Of a DNA stretch of 64,000 bases, positions 46,271 to 54,623 are shown piece by piece; position 1 is the stretch's first letter; the number at the start of each line of letters is the position of its first letter. Under the pieces are notes generated by a model. It saw only the letters and a program-made list of their open reading frames with translations, ran no database searches and had not been told where the DNA came from. This DNA is from GCA-2861595 sp035536185 (lineage in GTDB: Bacteria; Actinomycetota; Acidimicrobiia; Acidimicrobiales; GCA-2861595). Both the position numbers and the translations under genes were made by a program. Where the stretch lies: positions 1 to 64,000 of the forward strand of contig DATLOM010000058.1 in NCBI GenBank assembly GCA_035536185.1. The letters are read 5' to 3'.

Positions 46271-47056
46271 GTGGCGAAGAAAGGAAAACCGAAGAAGCGC
46301 CCGCCTGGCAAGCGGCCGCAGCCGGCCAAGAGGCCCATCCCGGCCGGGCCGGCTCCGGCCGCCGGTGTTGCCACGACGCCTGCCGGCGGAGCGAAGCCCG
46401 GGGCACCGAAAGCCGGCGCCACCGCCGCCCCGGCTGCGCCACCCGCACCCGGCAAGATCACCAAGGCGGAGCGGATCGAGGCGGCCCGGCGGGCCCGCCG
46501 GCGGAAGAAGCTCCAGCTGCGCATCGCCATCGGTGCCGCCGTTGCCCTGGTGGTCGGAGCCATCGTCTTCAACGCCGTGTCCAACAGGAGCGCCACCAGC
46601 GCTTTCCGCGACAAGGTGACGGCGGGCACGTGCACCTTCGACACCCGCAACGACCCAATCAGCGCCGCGCCCAACAACCACGTGGCGCCGGCGTCCTACA
46701 AGGTGAACCCGCCGGCGGGTGGCAACCACGACCCGAGCGCGGCGCCGGCCGGCAAGTACGAGCAGGCCACGGCACCGGCAGACGCCAAGATCGTGCACTC
46801 CCTGGAGCACGGCTACATCGCCATATGGCACCAGCCGGGGCTGCCGAAGGAGGAGATGGACGTCATCGCCAAGGTCTTCGACCGCTACGAGAACGACGTG
46901 CTCGTCGTGCCCAGGGCCTCACTCCCGGCCGAGACGAAGGTGGCGGCAACGGCCTGGGGCGAGCGGCTCCTCTGCCAGAAAGCCGAGCTCGGCCCCCTCA
47001 CCGAATTCGTCGAGAAGTACCGGAACGAGGGTCCCGAGAAGGTCCCGCACACCTGA
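46271..47056 (+). CDS. DUF3105 membrane-anchored protein
   Basis: 261 residues. A very basic Lys/Pro/Ala-rich cytoplasmic N-terminus (1-95) and one transmembrane helix (about 98-116, IAIGAAVALVVGAIVFNAV) lead to an extracytoplasmic DUF3105 domain: CTFDTRNDP, VNPPAGGNHDP, IVHSLEHGYIAIWHQPG and WGERLLCQK. GTG 46271 follows TACTGT by 6 nt. Its stop overlaps the serA ATG (TGATG), so serA is translated from the same message. The function of DUF3105 is unknown. Confidence 0.85.
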   Translation: MAKKGKPKKRPPGKRPQPAKRPIPAGPAPAAGVATTPAGGAKPGAPKAGATAAPAAPPAPGKITKAERIEAARRARRRKKLQLRIAIGAAVALVVGAIVFNAVSNRSATSAFRDKVTAGTCTFDTRNDPISAAPNNHVAPASYKVNPPAGGNHDPSAAPAGKYEQATAPADAKIVHSLEHGYIAIWHQPGLPKEEMDVIAKVFDRYENDVLVVPRASLPAETKVAATAWGERLLCQKAELGPLTEFVEKYRNEGPEKVPHT

Positions 47057-48627
47057 TGTCACGAGTTCTCGTCACCGAGCCGATCGCTGATTCAGGACTG
47101 GACGCGCTGCGCGCCGCCGGCCACGAGGTCGACCTGCGGGAAGGGCTCTCCGTCCCCGAGCTCCTGGAGGCGGTGGCGGGAGCGGCGGCGCTCATCGTGC
47201 GGTCAGAGACGAAGGTGACGGCCGAGGTCCTGGCCGCCGGGCGGGATCTGGTCGTGGTGGGTCGGGCCGGCATCGGGCTCGACAACGTCGACGTGGCCGA
47301 GGCGACCAACCGGGGCGTGATGGTCGTCAACGCCCCCCAGTCCAACGTGCTGTCGGCGGCCGAGCACACCATGGCTCTCCTGCTGGCCCAGGCCCGCAAC
47401 GTCCCCCAGGCCAGCGCCGCCCTGAAGGCCGGCAAGTGGCAGCGCTCCCGCTGGTCGGGTGTGGAGCTGCACGGCAAGACCCTCGGCGTCGTGGGCCTCG
47501 GCCGCATCGGCACCCTGGTGGCGCAGCGGGCCCTGGCCTTCGGCATGCGCCTGGCCGCCTACGACCCCTTCGTCTCGCCCGACCGGGCCCGCCAACTGGG
47601 CATCGAGCTGGTCGACAGCCTCGACGAGCTGCTGGCCCGGGCCGACTTCCTCACCCTCCATGTGGCCAAGACCCCCGAGACGATGGGGATGATCGACGCC
47701 GAGCGCCTGGCCAAGGCCAAGCAGGGGATCCGCCTGATCAACACGTCCAGGGGCGGCATAGTCGACGAAGCCGATCTGGCCGAGGCCATCGCCTCGGGGC
47801 AGGTCGCCGGCGCCGCCCTGGACGTCTTCGCCGAGGAACCCACCACCTCCTCACCCCTCTTCGCCCTGGACGAGGTGGTCGTCACCCCACACCTGGGCGC
47901 CAGCACCACAGAGGCCCAGGACAAGGCCGGCGTCACCATCGCCGAGCAGGTCCAGCTGGCCCTCGCCGGCGACTTCGTGCCTTTCGCCGTCAACGTGAGC
48001 GCGGCCGAGGCATCGGAGACCGTGCGCCCCTTCCTGCCCCTGGCCGAGCGCCTCGGGCGCATCTTCGCCGCTCTCAACGAGGGCATCCCGCCGGTGCTGG
48101 AGGTGGACTATCAGGGCGCCATCGCCGACTACGACCTGCGCATCCTCACCCTGTCGGTGCTCAAGGGCCTCTTCTCGGCGGCGATCCACGAGCCCGTCTC
48201 CTACGTGAACGCGCCCCAGCTGGCGGCCGAGCGGGGCCTGGAGGTGCGCGAGGCGAAGACATCGACGGCCCACGACTACGTCAACCTCATCACCCTGCGG
48301 GGCGGCAAGCACGCTGTCGCCGGCACCCTGGCCGGCGGCCGCGGAGGGCCGAGGCTGGTGATGGTGGACGACCACGACGTGGAGGTGCCGCCGGCGCCGA
48401 ACATGCTCATCGTGCACAACGACGACCGCCTCGGCATGATCGCCCTGGTGACCGCGGCCCTGGCCGAGGCCAAGGTCAACATCGCCAACATGGCGCTGGG
48501 CAAGTCGCCGGCCGGCGAGACGGCCCTGATGGTGCTGGCCACCGACGCCGCCGTCCCCGCCGAGGTAGTGACCAGCCTCGCCGCCCAACCGGGCATCCTC
48601 GACGTCCACGCCGTCACCGACGTCTAG
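47056..48627 (+). CDS. serA: D-3-phosphoglycerate dehydrogenase
   Basis: First enzyme of serine synthesis, NAD-linked. 523 residues, the long type. Substrate/NAD domains are at 1-310 with VVGLGRIGTLVAQRA, catalytic Arg in NTSRGGIVDEADLA, Glu in DVFAEEP and His in VVTPHLGAST. Next comes the intervening ASB domain (about 320-450), then a C-terminal ACT domain (MLIVHNDDRLGMIALVTAALA, about 453-523) for serine feedback. Translationally coupled to the DUF3105 gene. The stop is followed directly by a copy of the second hairpin repeat. Confidence 0.97.
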   Translation: MSRVLVTEPIADSGLDALRAAGHEVDLREGLSVPELLEAVAGAAALIVRSETKVTAEVLAAGRDLVVVGRAGIGLDNVDVAEATNRGVMVVNAPQSNVLSAAEHTMALLLAQARNVPQASAALKAGKWQRSRWSGVELHGKTLGVVGLGRIGTLVAQRALAFGMRLAAYDPFVSPDRARQLGIELVDSLDELLARADFLTLHVAKTPETMGMIDAERLAKAKQGIRLINTSRGGIVDEADLAEAIASGQVAGAALDVFAEEPTTSSPLFALDEVVVTPHLGASTTEAQDKAGVTIAEQVQLALAGDFVPFAVNVSAAEASETVRPFLPLAERLGRIFAALNEGIPPVLEVDYQGAIADYDLRILTLSVLKGLFSAAIHEPVSYVNAPQLAAERGLEVREAKTSTAHDYVNLITLRGGKHAVAGTLAGGRGGPRLVMVDDHDVEVPPAPNMLIVHNDDRLGMIALVTAALAEAKVNIANMALGKSPAGETALMVLATDAAVPAEVVTSLAAQPGILDVHAVTDV

Positions 48628-48935
48628 CGACTTTCGGGTCGCAAGCGGAGCTTGCTCCCCGAGTCAGCAAGGTGCTCCGGGCGACCGGCGAAGCCGGCTC
48701 GCCCTCCGCCGTTCCTCTTTGCCGGCATCCGAGACAGGCCGCCTCCGGCGGCGGGAGCGGCCGCCGCCCAAAACCTGCCGACGTTCGGGTCGCAAGCCGG
48801 AGCTTGCTCCCCGAGTCAGGCAAGGTGCTCCGGCGACCGTCGAAGCCGGCTCGCTTTCCGCCGTTCCTCTTTGCCGGCATCCGAGACAGGCCGCCTCCGG
48901 CGGCGGGAGCGGCCGCCGCCCAAAACCTGCCTCAA
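48628..48935. repeat. Two-copy tandem repeat (about 151 bp) with hairpin heads
   Basis: Unit 1 starts at the serA stop and unit 2 near 48779. Each begins with ttcgggtcgcaagc(c)ggagcttgctccccgagtca, a hairpin also present after ilvD. About 110 bp then follow, nearly identical between units, including ttcctctttgccggcatcc and gcctccggcggcgggagcgg, and ending ccaaaacctgcc. Differences are few and include 1-bp indels. No frame looks coding. It fills most of the 354-bp convergent gap between serA and the sunset-domain gene. Confidence 0.85.
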
Positions 48936-48981
48936 GTTCGCAAGCTCGGCGGGTCGAGCGCGAGGTAGCCGGTTGGCGGTA

Positions 48982-49509
48982 CTACCGCTTGGACTTGGTG
49001 AACCCGTCGGCCACGGCGGTCGCCTCGTCGACGTAGCAGCGGTCGGGCGTGGTGCGGTTGTAAGCGGCCATGCCCGGCAGGTGGAAGATCCGGCTCGACA
49101 GCTTGGCCTTGACCGGGTGCGACGGGGGGCAGATGCGGCCGGTGGGCCCGACCCAGGTGATGCGCCCGGTGGTGGGCGGTGCCGTGCTGGCCGCCTTCTT
49201 GACCGGTGCCGCCCGCTTGGCCGCGGGAGCCTTCTTGGCGCCCGGCGCCTTCCGTGCCGCCGGGGCCTTCTTCACCGCCGGGGCCTTCTTCACGGCCGGT
49301 TCCTTCTCCTCCGGGGCCATGGTGCGAGCCACCACCGGCGCCGGCGGCTCGACCTCGACGAGATCCTGCACCGGCGGCCACGCATCGGGCCCGGCCGGCG
49401 CCCAGTCGTCCTCGGGCCGGGCCCGCCGGGCCTGGACCACCTTCATCACGGCCAGGAGCAGGGCCACGAGCAGACCCGTCTTCACGCCGACTCGCAGCAT
49501 CTTCCGCAC
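48982..49509 (-). CDS. Membrane-anchored sunset-domain protein
   Basis: 175 residues: one N-terminal transmembrane helix (about 8-25, TGLLVALLLAVMKVV), an acidic/Pro segment, and an Ala-Lys-Pro repeat linker (about 73-108; units such as KKAPA), which resembles rigid basic wall-spanning or histone-like tails. A small C-terminal domain (ICPPSHPVKAK, then IFHLPGMAAYNRTTPDRCYVDEATAVADGF) has the two Cys and FHLPG pattern of sunset domains. The role is unknown; a cell-envelope location is likely. The start at 49509 is divergent from the leuA promoter at 49525. Confidence 0.75.
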   Translation of the reverse strand: MRKMLRVGVKTGLLVALLLAVMKVVQARRARPEDDWAPAGPDAWPPVQDLVEVEPPAPVVARTMAPEEKEPAVKKAPAVKKAPAARKAPGAKKAPAAKRAAPVKKAASTAPPTTGRITWVGPTGRICPPSHPVKAKLSSRIFHLPGMAAYNRTTPDRCYVDEATAVADGFTKSKR

Positions 49510-49524
49510 GAGGGGAACACTATC

Positions 49525-49553
49525 TTGACTCTGGCGCTGTCGCCTGCCAGAAT
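49525..49553 (+). promoter_or_regulatory. leuA promoter
   Basis: TTGACT (49525-49530), a 17-nt spacer and CAGAAT (49548-49553), the best sigma-70-like promoter in the window. The predicted RNA starts just before the leader-peptide ATG at 49563, leaving almost no untranslated 5' sequence. Confidence 0.75.
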
Positions 49554-49562
49554 GGAGAAACC

Positions 49563-49604
49563 ATGACCCGGAGCCAGAGCACCAGCAGCCTCCTCCTTAC
49601 GTAG
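49563..49604 (+). CDS. leuA leader peptide
   Basis: A 13-residue frame, MTRSQSTSSLLLT, with three consecutive Leu codons (CTC CTC CTT) just before the end. This is a classic leucine-sensing leader peptide. Its TAG stop lies 1 nt from the first hairpin of the attenuator. Confidence 0.85.
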   Translation: MTRSQSTSSLLLT

Positions 49605-49605
49605 C

Positions 49606-49663
49606 GGCGAGATCCCTCCGGGACTCGCCTTGCCTCCTGTGCCTCCGGGCCAGGAGGTTTTTT
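49606..49663 (+). terminator. leuA attenuator: pause hairpin and intrinsic terminator
   Basis: Hairpin 1 (49606-49629) is GGCGAG-a-TCCC with GGGA-CTCGCC. Hairpin 2 is CCTCCTG (49633-49639) with CAGGAGG (49651-49657), followed by TTTTTT (49658-49663). CCTCC inside hairpin 1 can pair with the GGAGG of hairpin 2, offering an antiterminator. leuA starts 49 nt later. Confidence 0.85.
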
Positions 49664-49712
49664 AGTTCCCGGGCGCACCACCCAAAGACATCCAGCACAA
49701 AGGACACAACCA

Positions 49713-51266
49713 ATGACCGACCGCCTGATCATCTTCGACACCACCTTGCGCGACGGCGAGCAGTCGCCGGGCATCTCGCTCGACGTGGCCGAGAAGCTCG
49801 AGATCGCCGAGCAGCTGGCCCGCCTGGGTGTCGACTACATCGAGGCCGGGTTCCCCGTCGCCAGCCAGGGTGACTTCGAGGCCGTGCAGGCCATCGCCCG
49901 CTCGGTCGAGGGCCCTGTCATCGCCGGGCTGTCCCGCACCCACCGGGCCGACATCGACCGATGCTGGGAGGCGGTGAGCCCGGCGGAGCGGTCCCGCATC
50001 CATGTGTTCATCTCCACCAGCCCCAATCACATGGAGCACATGCTGAAGATGACGCGCGAGCAGGTGCTGGCCGAGACGCGCGCCGGGGTCGCCCGGGCCC
50101 GCGAGCACACGGACGACATCGAGTTCAGCCCCCAGGACGCCACCCGCACGCCGCTGGACTTCATGATGGAGGTGCTGCAGGCGGCCGTGGATGCCGGGGC
50201 CACCACGCTGAACATCCCCGACACCGTCGGCTACGGCATCCCCTGGGACTTCGGCGCCCTCATCCAGTACGTGCGGCGGGAGATCAAGGGCGACTTCGTC
50301 ACCTCCACCCACTGCCACAACGACCTGGGGTTGGCCACGGCCAACTCACTGGCCGGCGTCCAGGCCGGCGCCCGCCAGGTCGAGGTGTGCGTGAACGGGC
50401 TGGGTGAGCGGGCCGGCAACGCCGCTCTGGAGGAGGTCGTCATGGCCGTGCGCATCCGGGCCGACCAGTTCCCGGGTGTGGAGGTCGGGGTGCGCACCGA
50501 GGAGCTGGCCCGCACCAGCCGCCTGGTGAGCCGCCTCACCGGTTACCCGGTCCAGTACAACAAGGCCGTGGTGGGCCGCAACGCCTTCGCCCACGAGTCG
50601 GGCATCCACCAGCACGGCATCCTGGCCGACTCCAGCACCTACGAGATCATCGACGCCGACTCCGTGGGCCAGCAGGGAAGCCAGATCGTGCTGGGCAAGC
50701 ACTCGGGCCGCCACGCCTTCCGGGACACGCTGGCCAAGATGGGCCTGCACGTCCAGGGCGATGCGTTGAACGCAGCTTTCGTGCGCTTCAAGGAGCTGGC
50801 CGACCGCAAGGTGCAGCTCACCGAGGCCGACCTGGAGGCCATCGTGGCCGAGGAGATCGGCGGCGTGGGCGGCACTCCGGCCTTCGCCTTCGAATCGCTG
50901 GAGGTCAACGGCGGCACCGTCGGCGTGCCGCGGGCCCGGGTGGTCCTCATCCGTGACGGCGAGAAGGCCGAGGCCACGGCTGAAGGCGACGGCATGATCG
51001 ACGCCGCCTGCAAGGCCATCAAGGCCGCCACCGGAGTGGACGGCACCCTCACCGACTTCAACGTCTCGTCGGTCACCGGCGGCGTCGACGCCCTGGGCGA
51101 CGTGATCATCCAGCTGGAGTCCGACGGCGTCAAGGTCTCCGGCCGCGGCGTCTCGACCGACGTCGTGGAGGCGTCCGCCCGCGCCTTCCTCAACGCCACC
51201 AACAAGGTGGTCCGGGCCAGGACCCGCCACGACGTCCGCGACCCCTCTACCGAGGTCACCCCCTAG
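49713..51266 (+). CDS. leuA: 2-isopropylmalate synthase
   Basis: Condenses acetyl-CoA with 2-ketoisovalerate, the first step unique to leucine. 517 residues. The TIM barrel has IIFDTTLRDGEQSPGISL (metal Asp), IHVFISTSPNHMEHML, TTLNIPDTVGYG and the metal-binding HCHNDLGLATANSLAG. A linker with AFAHESGIHQHG and the C-terminal LeuA dimer domain (about 385-510) follow; that domain is the site of leucine feedback. It is controlled by the leader-peptide attenuator immediately upstream. It is the short LeuA type, not the LeuA2 type of mycobacteria. Confidence 0.96.
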   Translation: MTDRLIIFDTTLRDGEQSPGISLDVAEKLEIAEQLARLGVDYIEAGFPVASQGDFEAVQAIARSVEGPVIAGLSRTHRADIDRCWEAVSPAERSRIHVFISTSPNHMEHMLKMTREQVLAETRAGVARAREHTDDIEFSPQDATRTPLDFMMEVLQAAVDAGATTLNIPDTVGYGIPWDFGALIQYVRREIKGDFVTSTHCHNDLGLATANSLAGVQAGARQVEVCVNGLGERAGNAALEEVVMAVRIRADQFPGVEVGVRTEELARTSRLVSRLTGYPVQYNKAVVGRNAFAHESGIHQHGILADSSTYEIIDADSVGQQGSQIVLGKHSGRHAFRDTLAKMGLHVQGDALNAAFVRFKELADRKVQLTEADLEAIVAEEIGGVGGTPAFAFESLEVNGGTVGVPRARVVLIRDGEKAEATAEGDGMIDAACKAIKAATGVDGTLTDFNVSSVTGGVDALGDVIIQLESDGVKVSGRGVSTDVVEASARAFLNATNKVVRARTRHDVRDPSTEVTP

Positions 51267-51313
51267 TCGGGCTGACGGCGAGTCAGGGCGGGACGGCTGC
51301 TAGTACAGGGGCC

Positions 51314-51583
51314 GTGCCGCCCCCCGCTCCGCGCCAGCCCGAGGAGCTGACCGAGGAGGAGCGTGAGGAGCTGCGGCGGGCGCACATCCGCCTGCGCAAG
51401 ACCAGCCAGGACCTCGAGGCGATGCTGGCCACGCCGAAGATGCGGGGGCGGTGGGACCCGGCGCCGGTGCCGCCCGAGGCCATGGATGGGGCGAAGTCGG
51501 AGCTGGTCAAGGCTTACGCCAAGCTCTGGACACTCCAGCGCGAGCTGCTCGGCTGGGACGTCCCGCCGGGCCTCGACAGCTGA
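51314..51583 (+). CDS. Small helical hypothetical protein
   Basis: 89 residues, strongly charged: EELTEEEREELRRAHIRLRKTSQDLEAML suggests a long coiled or amphipathic helix, then a Pro-rich turn (WDPAPVPPEAMDG) and a second helix (KSELVKAYAKLWTLQREL). GTG 51314 follows TAGTAC by 7 nt. It lies 4 bp before the rhomboid gene, which begins at GTG 51588, so the two are probably co-expressed. No family is recognised. Confidence 0.65.
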   Translation: MPPPAPRQPEELTEEEREELRRAHIRLRKTSQDLEAMLATPKMRGRWDPAPVPPEAMDGAKSELVKAYAKLWTLQRELLGWDVPPGLDS

Positions 51584-51587
51584 CCCG

Positions 51588-52592
51588 GTGCAGTCGACAA
51601 CCTGCTATCGCCACGCCGATCGCGCCACCGGGGTCAGCTGCACCCGCTGCGGGCGGTCCATCTGCCCCGAGTGCATGATCCAGGCGCCGGTCGGCCACCA
51701 CTGCCCGACCTGCGTCGCCGAGGCGCGGGGTGACACCAAGAAGCACCGCCAGGTCCGCTGGGAACGGCCCGGGGCGGGAGCAGGATCGGCCGTCATGCCC
51801 ACCGTGCTGGTGCTGATAGCCCTCAACGTCCTGGTGTTCATGGTCGACCGCAGCGACCCCACCATCCAGTTCCGATTCGCCGACAACCCGCTCCTGGTCG
51901 CCCGGGGCGACGTCTACCGGCTGGTGACGGCCGCCTTCCTCCACGCCAACTTGCTCCACCTCGGCCTCAACATGTTCGGCCTGTACCTGTTCGGCCCGCA
52001 CCTGGAGCGTGCCCTGGGCTGGCCCCGCTTTCTGGCCCTGTACTTGGTGTCGGCCCTCGGCGCCGGCATCTGCTTCTTCTTCTTCGCGGCGCTGGGCACG
52101 TTCTCGGTGGGAGCATCCGGCGCCGTGTTCGGCCTCTTCGGCGCCTTCTTCGTGATCCTCCGGGCCCGGGGCGGCGACACCAGCCAGATCGTCATGCTCA
52201 TCGTTATCAACCTGTTCATCGGGGCGTCGGTGCCGGGCATCGACAACTACGCCCACATCGGGGGACTGCTCACGGGCGGCGCCGTAGCGCTGCTTTACGA
52301 GCGCATGCCGGTGCGCCCGGGGCGATCGCAGGTCGCCGTGCACCTAGCCGCCGTGGTCGTGTTGGTGGCCATGCTGGCCACGCTGGCCGGTGCCCGCAGC
52401 CGCCAGCTACGGGCCCGGGAGGGAGTCGTAGGACGCCCCGCTCCGTCCTACGTGGTGGACGCGCCTTCCGGCGCGTTGGCGCGCCCCTGTAGCTGCCAGA
52501 TAGCGGACCGGACAGCCATCTCGGAGGCCGGCCCCGCCTACGGCGTTGCCGGCGTCGTGATGGGCAGCCAGTCAGGCCGCCTGTCCTCATAG
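51588..52592 (+). CDS. Rhomboid-family intramembrane serine protease with N-terminal zinc ribbon
   Basis: 334 residues. Residues 5-45 are a B-box-like zinc-binding segment (CYRHADRATGVSCTRCG, then CPECM and HHCPTC). The rhomboid core has six membrane helices. LLHLGLNMFGLYLFG gives the HxxxN motif, GASGAVFGLFGAFF the catalytic Ser (about 182) and NYAHIGGLLTG the catalytic His (about 225). The C-terminal tail beyond about 275 is low-complexity; it reads through two hairpin-like sequences (cgtaggac near 52428 and cgcgccttccggcgcg near 52460) and overlaps leuD antisense by 55 bp, so the true end may once have been shorter. GTG 51588 is the start. Confidence 0.88.
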   Translation: MQSTTCYRHADRATGVSCTRCGRSICPECMIQAPVGHHCPTCVAEARGDTKKHRQVRWERPGAGAGSAVMPTVLVLIALNVLVFMVDRSDPTIQFRFADNPLLVARGDVYRLVTAAFLHANLLHLGLNMFGLYLFGPHLERALGWPRFLALYLVSALGAGICFFFFAALGTFSVGASGAVFGLFGAFFVILRARGGDTSQIVMLIVINLFIGASVPGIDNYAHIGGLLTGGAVALLYERMPVRPGRSQVAVHLAAVVVLVAMLATLAGARSRQLRAREGVVGRPAPSYVVDAPSGALARPCSCQIADRTAISEAGPAYGVAGVVMGSQSGRLSS

Positions 52593-53143
52593 GCGGTGAT
52601 GTCGTCGGCACGACGCAGGCTCAAGCCCACGTCGTCCAGGCCTTCGAGGAGGCGCCAGCGGGTGAAGTCGTCGAGCAGGAACGGGGCGTCGATGCCGGCC
52701 GCCGGCGCCCGCACCGTGCGGCTCTCGACGTCGACGGTCACCTCGAGAGTGGGATCGGCCTGCACGGCGGCCAGCAGGGCCCGCCCCGTCTCCTCGTCGA
52801 CCTGAGCGGGCACCAGTCCCGCCTTCGTGCAGTTGGTGCGGAAGATGTCGGCGAAGCGGGGGGAGACCACGGCGCGGAACCCGTAGTCGGTCAGCGCCCA
52901 GACGGCGTGCTCCCGTGAGCTGCCGGTCCCGAAGTTGGTCCCGGCCACCAGGATGGAGGCACCGGCATACTCGGGACGGTTCAGCACGAAGTCGGGATCG
53001 GCCCGCCAGGCCGAGAACAGGCCGGCGCCGAAGCCGGTGCGCTCGACCCGCTTGAGCCATTCGGCCGGGATGATCTGGTCGGTGTCGACATCCGAGCGGT
53101 CCAGGGGGACAGCGGTGCCGGTGACGGCGGTGACGGGTTCCAT
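52538..53143 (-). CDS. leuD: 3-isopropylmalate dehydratase small subunit
   Basis: With LeuC isomerises 2- to 3-isopropylmalate. 201 residues. Seen: TAVPLDRSDVDTDQIIPAEWLK, then ILVAGTNFGTGSSREHAVWAL and VSPRFADIFRTNCTKAGL, the conserved swivelling-domain motifs. ATG 53143 shares a base with the leuC stop (TAATG), so the subunits are made from one message in leuC-leuD order. The 3' end overlaps the convergent rhomboid gene by 55 bp. Confidence 0.96.
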   Translation of the reverse strand: MEPVTAVTGTAVPLDRSDVDTDQIIPAEWLKRVERTGFGAGLFSAWRADPDFVLNRPEYAGASILVAGTNFGTGSSREHAVWALTDYGFRAVVSPRFADIFRTNCTKAGLVPAQVDEETGRALLAAVQADPTLEVTVDVESRTVRAPAAGIDAPFLLDDFTRWRLLEGLDDVGLSLRRADDITAYEDRRPDWLPITTPATP

Positions 53144-54585
53144 TAGAGCGATTCTTTTGTCGAGCTGAGATCGTCGGGGGTGGCGAAGTGCCCGGCCACG
53201 GCGGTGGCCGCGGCCACGGCCGGCGAGACCAGGTGCGTGCGCCCACCGGGGCCCTGGCGGCCCTCGAAGTTGCGGTTGGAGGTGGACGCGCAGCGCTCAC
53301 CCGGAGCCAGCTTGTCTGGGTTCATGGCCAGGCACATCGAGCACCCCGCCTCTCGCCAGTCGAAGCCGGCGGCCCGGAAGATCTTGTCGAGGCCTTCGGC
53401 CTCGGCCTCCATCTTCACCAGGGCCGAGCCGGGCACGACCATGGCCCGCAGGCCGCTCTTGACCTGATGGCCCTCGACCACGGCCGCCGCCGCTCGCAGG
53501 TCCTCGATGCGGGCGTTGGTGCAGGAGCCGATGAACACGGTGTCGACCGGGATGTCGCGCAGAGGCGTCCCCGGCCGCAGGTCCTGGTAGGCCAGGGCCC
53601 GGCGGGCCGACTCCCGATCGGATGCCTCCAGGAAGGAGTCGGGATCGGGAACCGCGCCGTCGATGGCCACCACCTGGGCCGGGTTGGTGCCCCAGCTGAC
53701 GAAGGGCACCAGGCCGGCGGCGTCTATCACGACCTCCTTGTCGAAGGCGGCACCTTCGTCGGTGGTCAGCGAGCGCCAGTCGTCCAGCGCCTGCTCCCAT
53801 GCCGCTCCCTTGGGGGCGTGGGGCCGGCCCTGCAGGTAGGCAAAGGTGGTGTCGTCGGGCGCCACCAGGCCGGCCCGGGCGCCGGCCTCGATGCTCATGT
53901 TGCACACCGTCATCCGGCCCTCCATGGAGAGGCTGCGCACGGCCGAGCCGCGGTACTCGATGACGGAGCCGATGCCGCCTCCGGTGCCGATGCGGCCGAT
54001 GACGGCCAGGATGAGGTCCTTGGCCGTGACGCCGGCGGGCAGGTCGCCCTCGACGGTGACGGCCATGGTGCCGGGGCGCACCTGGGGCAGGGTCTGAGTG
54101 GCCAGCACGTGCTCGACCTCGCTGGTGCCGATGCCGAAGGCCAGTGCGCCGAAGGCGCCGTGGGTGGCGGTGTGGCTGTCGCCGCACACGATGGTCATGC
54201 CCGGCTGGGTGAGGCCCAGCTGGGGCCCGATCACGTGGACGATGCCCTGGTTGCGGTGGCCCATCGGGTAAAGGGGGACGCCGAGCTCGGCGCAGTTGGC
54301 GGCCAGCACCTCCATCTGCCGGCGGGAGATCGGGTCGGCGACGACCTGGCCGGCGGCGCCGGCACCAGTAGGCACGTTGTGGTCCATGGTCGCCAGGGTG
54401 AGGTCGGGCCGGCGCACGGTGCGCCCGGCCAGGCGAAGGCCGTCGAACGCCTGGGGGGACGTGACCTCGTGCACCAGGTGCAGGTCGATGTAGAGCAGGT
54501 CGGGTTCGCCCTCGGCCTGGTGGACCACGTGGCGGTCCCAGACCTTCTCGCTGAGCGTCTTGGCTGTGGTGGCAGTGGGTGTCAT
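53143..54585 (-). CDS. leuC: 3-isopropylmalate dehydratase large subunit
   Basis: 480 residues with the aconitase-type [4Fe-4S] centre. Cluster Cys are in FIGSCTNARIEDL (about 354) and GCSMCLAMNPD (about 414 and 417). Also seen are DLHLVHEVTSPQAF, CGDSHTATHGAFGALAFGIGTSEVEHV and SNRNFEGRQG. ATG 54585 (TPTATTAKTLSEKVWDRHVV) is 38 bp from the divergent IclR regulator start, with a palindromic operator between. Expression therefore probably follows that regulator and not attenuation, unlike leuA and leuB. Confidence 0.97.
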   Translation of the reverse strand: MTPTATTAKTLSEKVWDRHVVHQAEGEPDLLYIDLHLVHEVTSPQAFDGLRLAGRTVRRPDLTLATMDHNVPTGAGAAGQVVADPISRRQMEVLAANCAELGVPLYPMGHRNQGIVHVIGPQLGLTQPGMTIVCGDSHTATHGAFGALAFGIGTSEVEHVLATQTLPQVRPGTMAVTVEGDLPAGVTAKDLILAVIGRIGTGGGIGSVIEYRGSAVRSLSMEGRMTVCNMSIEAGARAGLVAPDDTTFAYLQGRPHAPKGAAWEQALDDWRSLTTDEGAAFDKEVVIDAAGLVPFVSWGTNPAQVVAIDGAVPDPDSFLEASDRESARRALAYQDLRPGTPLRDIPVDTVFIGSCTNARIEDLRAAAAVVEGHQVKSGLRAMVVPGSALVKMEAEAEGLDKIFRAAGFDWREAGCSMCLAMNPDKLAPGERCASTSNRNFEGRQGPGGRTHLVSPAVAAATAVAGHFATPDDLSSTKESL

Positions 54586-54590
54586 GTTGT

Positions 54591-54611
54591 CTATCTCACA
54601 ATCTGAGATAG
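54591..54611. promoter_or_regulatory. Palindromic operator between leuC and its IclR regulator
   Basis: CTATCTCA (54591-54598), 5-nt spacer, TGAGATAG (54604-54611): a perfect 8+8 inverted repeat. It overlaps the TAGTCT box used by the regulator gene only at its edge and covers the likely -10 zone of leuC, so bound protein could control both directions. Comparable IclR regulators flank leuCD in Corynebacterium (LtbR) and Streptomyces (NdgR). Confidence 0.75.
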
Positions 54612-54623
54612 TAGTCTTGCGTT

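Noticed and set aside
49206..49604. 132-codon plus-strand frame ending in the leuA leader peptide
   Set aside because: It is antisense to the sunset-domain gene. The promoter at 49525-49553 lies inside it, and only the last 13 codons are transcribed from that promoter.
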